From Flavobacterium sp. (lineage in GTDB: Bacteria; Bacteroidota; Bacteroidia; Flavobacteriales; Flavobacteriaceae), in assembly GCA_030152225.1 (NCBI GenBank), contig JASLHL010000181.1, forward strand, positions 1 through 20,420: a stretch of DNA of 20,420 bases, in the 5' to 3' direction. Of this stretch, positions 14,578 to 20,420 are shown one piece after another; position 1 is the first letter of the stretch; each line of letters begins with the position of its first letter. Position numbers and translations under genes: made by a program. The notes beneath the pieces are model-generated. The model was given only the letters and a program-made list of their open reading frames with translations, was not told the origin of the DNA and searched no databases.

Positions 14578-17500
14578 TTATTCTTTCACAATAAACTGAA
14601 TGCTTTTTTGCATTTCATTTCCTTTGAGGACGATGAAATAAGATCCTGCCGCCACTGTTGCAGGAATTTCAATTCCTTTCTCCCTTGATCCTTCAACAAA
14701 TTCACCCGTTTGAATGACTTGCCCTTTTAGATCGTATACTATATAACTAACCGCTTGTTGTTGATTGTCATCTAAGCGAACAAACAATTGTTGACTTTTT
14801 TGTACTGGGTTTGGATATACACTCCAATTTGCTTCTGCTTTATTGTCGATGTAAATCGGGCAACTTACGATCTTATCTCCTGTATGCAAGGTTAATACTA
14901 CGTGATACGTTGCGCCTGCCTCCAATACATCAGTTGAGCTTCCACCTGCAGAATACGCTTGTTTCTTCCCTACAGACACTCCGTTTTTAAACCATTCATA
15001 AGCCGTAAACACATATCCTCCATTGCTATTTTTATCATTATTTACCAAAAGTAGATTATTGTATTTCTGATAGACAAGTTGTTCTGTACCAATGCGTTTC
15101 ACAAGGTGAACCGTATAGGTTTCATGATCGGTTCCACGAGAAGAAGTTACGGTAATCTCTTGACTATACGAACCGTATTCTTTTACAGGTACTACGATGT
15201 ATTTTGATGGGATAACACTCATTCCTTCGTCAACTTCAACCTCAATAATCACTTGATTTTGTTGCGTATCACATCCAATTTCAACAAAGACATCTTGTGC
15301 TGGTTTCCCGTAAGAAATACCATCTACAATTAAGTTTTCAATACCGACTGCTCGGCTTGTTACTTCAATAGTTCTATCAACTGCTATGGCAGCATTATAA
15401 TTTGCATTCCCCTCTTGGTAAGCCGTTACAGTTACAAATCCTGGTTTCAAGAAACGCATTAATCCACGTTCATCAACAGTAGCAACATCAAGTTCTGTTC
15501 CATTGTCAATACGATAAGAAACAGGTAATCCAGCAGTACTCTCAGCATCTAATTGAAGTGTTGGAGTATCCTCTAGCACTACTGTTGATACAATACCAAA
15601 AACAATTGCTTGATCTGCTTTTGTAATTGTTAACCTTCCCTCTAAAGTCAAAGGCTGAAATTCTGTACCATAATCAACTGTTGCAGTGACTTGATACACC
15701 CCAACATTCATTTGATTGTTGTTAGTATACGTGACAACGGCTTCTGGGTTTGTCAATCCAACTACAGCTAAAGATTTTGGCTCGCCGTCATAAACATAAC
15801 TTTGAGAAGGTAAGGTTATGCCCGTAATTTGTCCTTGTTTAATTTCGAAATTCGCACCTACAAATGAGGCTATATAATAGTTTGGACGTGTCACTAAACT
15901 CCCCTGATGAATGGCATATATTCCGAGGTCTTCTCCTGCTTCACGTTCAAGGCTCCCCATCATTGCATTGACTTGAAAATCTCCTGGACGCAATCCGTTT
16001 AAGCTGTACGTCAATACAGGATCTGTTTGTCCATACAATTTGCTTTGATTTTCATTCACTACAACACCTAAAGGGGCAGCTACAATCTTAAATCTTTCTT
16101 GATTAGCCATCGCAAAACTATAGTTTTGATGTGTTGTGGTCAAAGTCCCTGGCATATAAAGATACTCTCCAACATTTTCACCTACTGCCCTACCTAAGCG
16201 TCCACTTACTACAGATTCACGAGTATCATTATATTTAAACCCTGTTACTGTAAATTCAAACACAGGATCATCTTGTCCATATACTTTTTGTACGCCCCCT
16301 ACCGCATATAGATGTAAAACTGCTGGAGTAATCGCAAATTGATCTCCTTCGTATATCATGCTATAACGGGGGTCTATAACGCTTACAGTTCCTTTATTAA
16401 TAGCATAACGTCCCACATTTTCACCAGCAACTCTAGTCAATGTTCCCGTTATAATATCGGTTGCTACCTCCTGATCCTCCAGCCCAATCACTTGATACGT
16501 CAAGGCTGGATCTGTTTCTCCATATTCTTTTTGTATTGCATTGGCTTTGATGATTAACTCTTTGGCCTGAATAGTAAAGTCCGCGCTTTCGAAAGTAATA
16601 TCATAGTTTGGCTCTGCGATTAACGTTCCTTTTGTTATAGCATAAACTCCTAGCTCTTCACCTGCAACTCTACTTAACAAACCTGTCACAACGCTTCTCG
16701 TATCTGTATATTGAAGCCCTGTAACATCGTAAGTAAACACAGGATCTTCTTGACCGAATTGCTTGCTAAATCCACTATCCGCAGCTACCGTCAACATTGC
16801 TTTTGTGATGGTTAGCGTAAATGTTACATCTTCTGCAGGTAAAAAGGATTGATTCCCCCCTTGACTAGCAGTTACTGTGGTTGACCCCACTTGTTTAATA
16901 GTGAGTTTTCCATTTTGAAATTTTGCAATCGTTTCATCTGCTACTACATAAGTCAATGCTAAACCGCTATCTGATGTTCCATGAATGAAGGGTTCATCTC
17001 CATAAACTTTGGTTATATCCTCTGCCGTGATCACTTGCTCAGCTAATGGTGAAGTAGAAAAAGCTACAGGACCATACCAATCTCCACAAGGTAATGCATG
17101 CACATATACCTCATAGTCTGTATCTAACTCTAAATCAACAAATTCATAGGTTGACTCAACATTATTTATGGTCGTTCCTTCCCCTAGTTCAAATCCTGTA
17201 GGACCATATTCTAGCACAAATGTTGTTGCTTCAGACTCAATGTTTAGTCGTAGTTCCGCTCCTTCCACTTCTATTTCAGCCTCAAGAATTTCCTCACAAG
17301 AATCAGTATTTGAGATATCAAAATCATCTAATATGATAAAAAACTGCTCAAATATATCCTCAACATTCCCTATGATTTTAATTTTCACATAGAGCCCCAC
17401 GTAATCTTCAAGATCAAAAGAAAAGTTTTGCCACCCCTCTTCTTCATTACCATTAATTGTTTCGATTATCGAGTAAGAAGCCCCAAAATCTGTTGATAAG

Positions 17501-19035
17501 TGAACCTCAATATTACCTAATTCTTCATAGGCTGGATCTTCAAAGCTATCCAACAATAAATAATCGAAAGAAAGCCTATCTCCAGGGCGAATTGGTCCAA
17601 CATTAATCGTAGCCACTTCTGATTTCAAATAACCGCCTAAGAAAGAAAAGTCATACAACGTGGTTATGATACTCCTTCCACGGTCTGCATCATATTCGCC
17701 GAAATTCCACAGCGAATTATTTAAAGGTTTCCATGCTAATGGATAGCTATCATCAGTTTCAAAATCCTCATGCCAAGGTGATGGCGTAGTAAGAATTTCG
17801 TCAAAATTCAATGGACCTGCCCAAGCACTTTGATCCTCTTCTTCCTCTGAACAAATTCGACGTACATAAAACTGATAGACTGTATCGTTACTCAAATTTT
17901 CAAACGTGTAGGAAGTCGTTGCAATAGACGAAACAATAGTTCCCTCATCGCTACCTTGTACAAAACCTAGGGGCCCGTACTCTATTTCAAACGCATTTCC
18001 ACCACTCATCCAAGTAAATGTAAATCCATTGGCTGTAATATTCGTTTTATTTAATCCTCCTGGTTTCAAACATCCTGGAGGGCATGAACCAAGTTCTATT
18101 GTTTCAGAAACGACTTCTAAACAGGCTGTTACTGTTCCCGATTGGTCTTCTATACCGCCTACGGTAATAGCGTATTGCACTTCATTGTCGCAAAATTCAT
18201 AAAACAAATCATCAATCTCAATCTCCAAAGCATAGGGATGATTTGCTCCATAATAATCTTCATGGATTGTAAAATCTTCTCCTTCTTCATAAGGTCCACC
18301 GCGCAGCACAACAATTCCATCGGCATCTACTAACTTCCACGTTGTAACATCGCCATATTCAGGGAAGGTCAGGGTAATACCAATTTCACATCCTTCTCCA
18401 CTTTCGGGAGGAGCTATACCGTCACCAATATCGAGGGTAAAGTCAAGGGCTTGACCATATGAGTCATCAACTTCCTCCCAATCAGGATCATACAAGCTAA
18501 TAAAACATGGATCTGCGACTAGCAAGGCACCATATTCTGGCCACGTCCACGTTTTCGTAATTCTAATGCGTGTTTGTCCAAGCAAAGCTGTAGTTGGAAT
18601 TGAAATACTGAGTGAAACATTTTGACCATCCATTCCATCAGATTCAATAAGTTCCCCAAGGTTATATACCTCCCCTTCATCATCTAATACGCCATTTTGA
18701 TTCCAATCAATAAAGGCGACCAACTCATTTACCTCATCAAACGTATTCCCTTCTACTTCAAGAACATAGGATTGACCAGGAGCTACATAAGCAACATCGG
18801 CAATGCGATTAACTAATAGATCCTCATCATTGAGATTGACAATGGTCAAACCTGCAAATTGGACTTTGGTTATTTCTTCTACAGCTAAACCATCCACATC
18901 ACAATAAGGCGCGGGAAACTGGGCAAAAGAGACTTGTCCCAAAAGACAAGTAATAAACAAGAGAAACAAGCGAAGTCCTCCGGTTTTTCTTTGCTTTTTT
19001 TTGCACAAAGCAACAAGGTTAGTAGTGATATTCAT
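14578..19035 (-). CDS. Large multi-domain T9SS-secreted surface protein with MBG repeats
   Basis: A 1485-residue protein, probably exported by Sec and then T9SS to the cell surface or medium. Order of parts (residues approximate): signal peptide 1-39 with a long basic n-region and cleavage after VSFAQ; GEVED domain 105-200 (FIDWNQNGVLDDEGEVYN); fibronectin III-like 322-400; a jelly-roll (choice-of-anchor/MAM-like) module 420-577 beginning WHEDFET; a second Fn3-like 580-660; Ig-like/MBG 668-745; four MBG_2-type repeats at 747-825, 826-906, 907-987 and 988-1067, each with a KxYGxxDPxxxY motif and a GxxxGxY...G turn; a YDG/MBG-like module from 1073; a Big_2-like module about 1141-1227; a cadherin-like beta-sandwich 1230-1316; and a T9SS type A sorting domain 1404-1485 (WSVYPNP, YDLKGQ, AAGSYFIVL). 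Adhesion is the likely role, with ligand unknown. No clear promoter is seen upstream. It is flanked by tRNA units 1 and 2. Confidence 0.92.
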   Translation of the reverse strand: MNITTNLVALCKKKQRKTGGLRLFLLFITCLLGQVSFAQFPAPYCDVDGLAVEEITKVQFAGLTIVNLNDEDLLVNRIADVAYVAPGQSYVLEVEGNTFDEVNELVAFIDWNQNGVLDDEGEVYNLGELIESDGMDGQNVSLSISIPTTALLGQTRIRITKTWTWPEYGALLVADPCFISLYDPDWEEVDDSYGQALDFTLDIGDGIAPPESGEGCEIGITLTFPEYGDVTTWKLVDADGIVVLRGGPYEEGEDFTIHEDYYGANHPYALEIEIDDLFYEFCDNEVQYAITVGGIEDQSGTVTACLEVVSETIELGSCPPGCLKPGGLNKTNITANGFTFTWMSGGNAFEIEYGPLGFVQGSDEGTIVSSIATTSYTFENLSNDTVYQFYVRRICSEEEEDQSAWAGPLNFDEILTTPSPWHEDFETDDSYPLAWKPLNNSLWNFGEYDADRGRSIITTLYDFSFLGGYLKSEVATINVGPIRPGDRLSFDYLLLDSFEDPAYEELGNIEVHLSTDFGASYSIIETINGNEEEGWQNFSFDLEDYVGLYVKIKIIGNVEDIFEQFFIILDDFDISNTDSCEEILEAEIEVEGAELRLNIESEATTFVLEYGPTGFELGEGTTINNVESTYEFVDLELDTDYEVYVHALPCGDWYGPVAFSTSPLAEQVITAEDITKVYGDEPFIHGTSDSGLALTYVVADETIAKFQNGKLTIKQVGSTTVTASQGGNQSFLPAEDVTFTLTITKAMLTVAADSGFSKQFGQEDPVFTYDVTGLQYTDTRSVVTGLLSRVAGEELGVYAITKGTLIAEPNYDITFESADFTIQAKELIIKANAIQKEYGETDPALTYQVIGLEDQEVATDIITGTLTRVAGENVGRYAINKGTVSVIDPRYSMIYEGDQFAITPAVLHLYAVGGVQKVYGQDDPVFEFTVTGFKYNDTRESVVSGRLGRAVGENVGEYLYMPGTLTTTHQNYSFAMANQERFKIVAAPLGVVVNENQSKLYGQTDPVLTYSLNGLRPGDFQVNAMMGSLEREAGEDLGIYAIHQGSLVTRPNYYIASFVGANFEIKQGQITGITLPSQSYVYDGEPKSLAVVGLTNPEAVVTYTNNNQMNVGVYQVTATVDYGTEFQPLTLEGRLTITKADQAIVFGIVSTVVLEDTPTLQLDAESTAGLPVSYRIDNGTELDVATVDERGLMRFLKPGFVTVTAYQEGNANYNAAIAVDRTIEVTSRAVGIENLIVDGISYGKPAQDVFVEIGCDTQQNQVIIEVEVDEGMSVIPSKYIVVPVKEYGSYSQEITVTSSRGTDHETYTVHLVKRIGTEQLVYQKYNNLLLVNNDKNSNGGYVFTAYEWFKNGVSVGKKQAYSAGGSSTDVLEAGATYHVVLTLHTGDKIVSCPIYIDNKAEANWSVYPNPVQKSQQLFVRLDDNQQQAVSYIVYDLKGQVIQTGEFVEGSREKGIEIPATVAAGSYFIVLKGNEMQKSIQFIVKE
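15835..16797 (-). repeat. Tandem MBG_2 repeats encoded in the surface protein
   Basis: Four repeats of about 80 residues (residues 747-1067) share KxFG/KxYG-x-DPxxxY, a central xVxGxLxR segment and GxYxIxxGTL. They are divergent at the DNA level, with no long identical tracts, so this is an old expansion rather than a recent one. Proline- and glycine-rich, such arrays usually form extended stalks. Confidence 0.8.
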
Positions 19036-19393
19036 ATTTTCTTATTTAGTTCAAACGCTTATAAAATCCAATTTAAAAAAAACACTTTGATTATAATTTT
19101 AACTTATACAATGAAAAATTAAATCATAAAAAAACAAAAGACATACTAATTTAGTATTTTAAATTCACCTCACCACCAATAAACTGTTAATTTTTTTAAC
19201 TTATTTTCACTATAAATTACAGCTGTAAGAAAGCAAATATTATGCGCATTAATTTTTGGACATACCTTCTCATATTGAAGTATAAGAATACGCTACCCTT
19301 TCATTTTTTATTGCGACCTTATAAAAAATAAAGACCCAAAGCTTTCATTATCAACCCAAAACAAAGAACCTCTACTTTTATATTTAAAAAAGC
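19036..19393. other. AT-rich spacer upstream of the surface-protein gene
   Basis: About 360 bp with no coding frame on either strand. It should hold the surface-protein promoter, but I see no exact minus-strand TAnnTTTG at a good distance; the nearest candidates have a longer gap between TA and TTTG (for example TATAAGCGTTTG near 19050-19062). The plus-strand end merges into the tRNA unit 2 promoter. Nothing else is recognisable. Confidence 0.5.
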
Positions 19394-19424
19394 TTGCAAA
19401 ACAATATTTTCTATTCTATATTTG
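19394..19424 (+). promoter_or_regulatory. Promoter of tRNA unit 2 (TTG-N20-TATATTTG)
   Basis: TTG at 19394-19396 and TATATTTG at 19417-19424. The sequence after it (CACTCGCA, then AATACAGAAGTAATGCACGATC) closely matches the unit 1 leader. Confidence 0.75.
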
Positions 19425-19465
19425 CACTCGCAATACAGAAGTAATGCACGATCTTACAAACATTC

Positions 19466-19538
19466 GCGAAAATAGCTCAGTTGGTAGAGCGCAACCTTGC
19501 CAAGGTTGAGGTCGCGGGTTCGAACCCCGTTTTTCGCT
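19466..19538 (+). tRNA. tRNA-Gly (GCC), copy 2
   Basis: A 73-nt tRNA with the same cloverleaf as copy 1 and anticodon GCC. The only base difference is A instead of G at 19524 (position 59, T-loop), which gives TTCGAAC. Confidence 0.96.
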
Positions 19539-19555
19539 CAAGTAAATTTATTTAC

Positions 19556-19641
19556 GCTCGAGTGGTGGAAGTGGTAGACACGCTGGACTTAAAATCCAGT
19601 GAACAGTAATGTTCGTGCGGGTTCAAGTCCCGCCTCGAGTA
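19556..19641 (+). tRNA. tRNA-Leu (UAA), copy 2
   Basis: An 86-nt class II tRNA identical to copy 1, 17 nt after tRNA-Gly copy 2. Anticodon TAA; CCA not encoded. Confidence 0.97.
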
Positions 19642-19642
19642 C

Positions 19643-19675
19643 AAAAGTCCTAAGTTAACGCTTAGGATTTTTTTT
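19643..19675 (+). terminator. Terminator after tRNA unit 2
   Basis: TCCTAAG (19648-19654), loop TTAACG, CTTAGGA (19661-19667) followed by a run of nine T. The flanking A-run can extend the stem. Confidence 0.88.
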
Positions 19676-19752
19676 TGCTCTATAGTGACGAAAACAATTC
19701 GACCACCAAGAGATCCAACCGATATAAGCTTTGAATTTATTACATTTTTACT

Positions 19753-20106
19753 ATGAGCGCAATCGTTATTAGCCAGAAAGAAAATGAAACGTATAAGTTC
19801 ACTTTTGAACATCGTAGAGGGCGAACTCTACTTACAAGCCAAGAACACACAACAAAAGACGATGTCTATAAAACAATTGATTTTTTAAAAGAACATTTCG
19901 CTTCTGTTGAAAGTATACGATTCAAAACACCTAGTGGTAAATTTTATTTTAAAATCGTTATTGAAGGCAATACCTACGGCACAAGTCGTCGTTTCAATAC
20001 AGAATTGCGCTTCGAAAATGGAATTGAAGAAGTCGTAACAAATTTTGTTTCCGCAGAAACACTCGACTTATCACTCGATATTTTTGGAGATTTTCCCGAA
20101 GACTAA
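19753..20106 (+). CDS. DUF1508 (YegP-like) small protein
   Basis: A 117-residue soluble protein of unknown function. Two similar halves are visible: residues 13-47 (YKFTFEHRRGRTLLTSQEHTT...) and 64-96 (FYFKIVIEGNTYGTSRRFNT, then RFENGIEEV). Each has the beta-hairpin plus TS-x(n)-helix pattern of the DUF1508/UPF0339 domain, whose usual signature is ATSE.Y.S followed by a GI.SV helix, so the protein looks like a YegP-type tandem. The acidic C-terminus (DIFGDFPED) is extra. No signal peptide or membrane segment is present. It sits between tRNA units 2 and 3 on the same strand; a promoter is not clear (TATAAGCTTTG at 19723-19733 has a gap one base too long). The family call rests on pattern resemblance only. 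Confidence 0.6.
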   Translation: MSAIVISQKENETYKFTFEHRRGRTLLTSQEHTTKDDVYKTIDFLKEHFASVESIRFKTPSGKFYFKIVIEGNTYGTSRRFNTELRFENGIEEVVTNFVSAETLDLSLDIFGDFPED

Positions 20107-20199
20107 TGCGGATTCAAAAAAAAGAGTTTTTCAACATACTGACAATCAATAATTAAATAGGAAACTTGAAAAAAATATCTATTTTTTCGTTTTTTTTTC

Positions 20200-20229
20200 T
20201 TGTCAACCCTTATTTTTATTCTATATTTG
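20200..20229 (+). promoter_or_regulatory. Promoter of tRNA unit 3 (TTG-N19-TATATTTG)
   Basis: TTG at 20200-20202 and TATATTTG at 20222-20229, followed by CACTCGCAAAACAG. It shares the TTTGCACTCGCA core with units 1 and 2, but the rest of the leader differs. Confidence 0.75.
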
Positions 20230-20264
20230 CACTCGCAAAACAGTTCAACAACTGATGAGCAGAG

Positions 20265-20350
20265 GCTCGAGTGGTGGAAGTGGTAGACACGCTGGACTTA
20301 AAATCCAGTGAACAGTAATGTTCGTGCGGGTTCAAGTCCCGCCTCGAGTA
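20265..20350 (+). tRNA. tRNA-Leu (UAA), copy 3
   Basis: An 86-nt class II tRNA identical to copies 1 and 2. This unit has no tRNA-Gly in front; the leader runs straight into the tRNA. Confidence 0.97.
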
Positions 20351-20352
20351 CT

Positions 20353-20395
20353 AAACGGGAGAATTGAATTTTTTGTTCATTTCTCCCGTTTTTAT
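20353..20395 (+). terminator. Terminator after tRNA unit 3
   Basis: AAACGGGAGAA (20353-20363) pairs with TTCTCCCGTTT (20381-20391); TGAA (20365-20368) and TTCA (20376-20379) extend the stem inside. A T-rich tail follows. Confidence 0.88.
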
Positions 20396-20420
20396 TTTTA
20401 GCTATTTCATTATTTATCAA

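Noticed and set aside
19552..19812. Minus-strand reading frame over tRNA-Leu copy 2 and the start of the DUF1508-like gene
   Set aside because: Same tRNA antisense artefact, extended by chance into the next gene; it conflicts with the tRNA and terminator.

Overview
The window looks like chromosomal DNA of a low-GC Bacteroidota, most likely family Flavobacteriaceae; gene content and the look of the proteins suggest Myroides or a close relative (inference, no 16S rRNA here). Support comes from Bacteroidetes-type -7 promoter elements (TAnnTTTG, often with TTG about 19-20 nt upstream), near absence of Shine-Dalgarno sequences, an S46 dipeptidyl-peptidase, a type IX secretion (T9SS) sorting domain, a HPPK/deoxynucleoside-kinase fusion, and heavy use of TTA/AAA/GAA codons.

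Layout. 1-1050: the C-terminal end of an S46 dipeptidyl-peptidase (DPP11-like), then a tiny Glu-rich lipoprotein. 1051-3483: a GH3-family adenylating enzyme (minus) divergent from a DUF2797 zinc-ribbon protein (plus). 3484-4356: about 870 bp without a gene, holding an 11-bp iteron-like array and sequence that looks like a dispersed repeat or a decayed element. 4395-8880 (minus): an AsmA-family envelope protein and the signal peptide peptidase SppA, each with its own terminator. 9005-10141 (plus): a FolK-dNK fusion, divergent from sppA. 10204-10746 (minus): a SpoU/TrmH RNA methyltransferase. 10947-11459 and 11538-14141 (plus): a small FUSC-type membrane protein and the mismatch repair ATPase MutS.

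14280-20420: three related tRNA transcription units on the plus strand: Gly(GCC)-Leu(UAA), Gly(GCC)-Leu(UAA), and Leu(UAA) alone. They share a leader motif and have identical tRNA-Leu genes. Between the first two lies a 1485-residue, multi-domain, T9SS-exported surface protein (minus); between the second and third lies a 117-residue DUF1508/YegP-like protein (plus).

Most genes are housekeeping or envelope functions, transcribed singly, and nearly every one is followed by a clear hairpin terminator, several placed to serve convergent genes. I found no CRISPR array, intact transposase, phage gene, toxin-antitoxin pair or defence system. The least explained parts are the gene-free block at 3484-4356 and the repeated tRNA units that flank the large surface protein.
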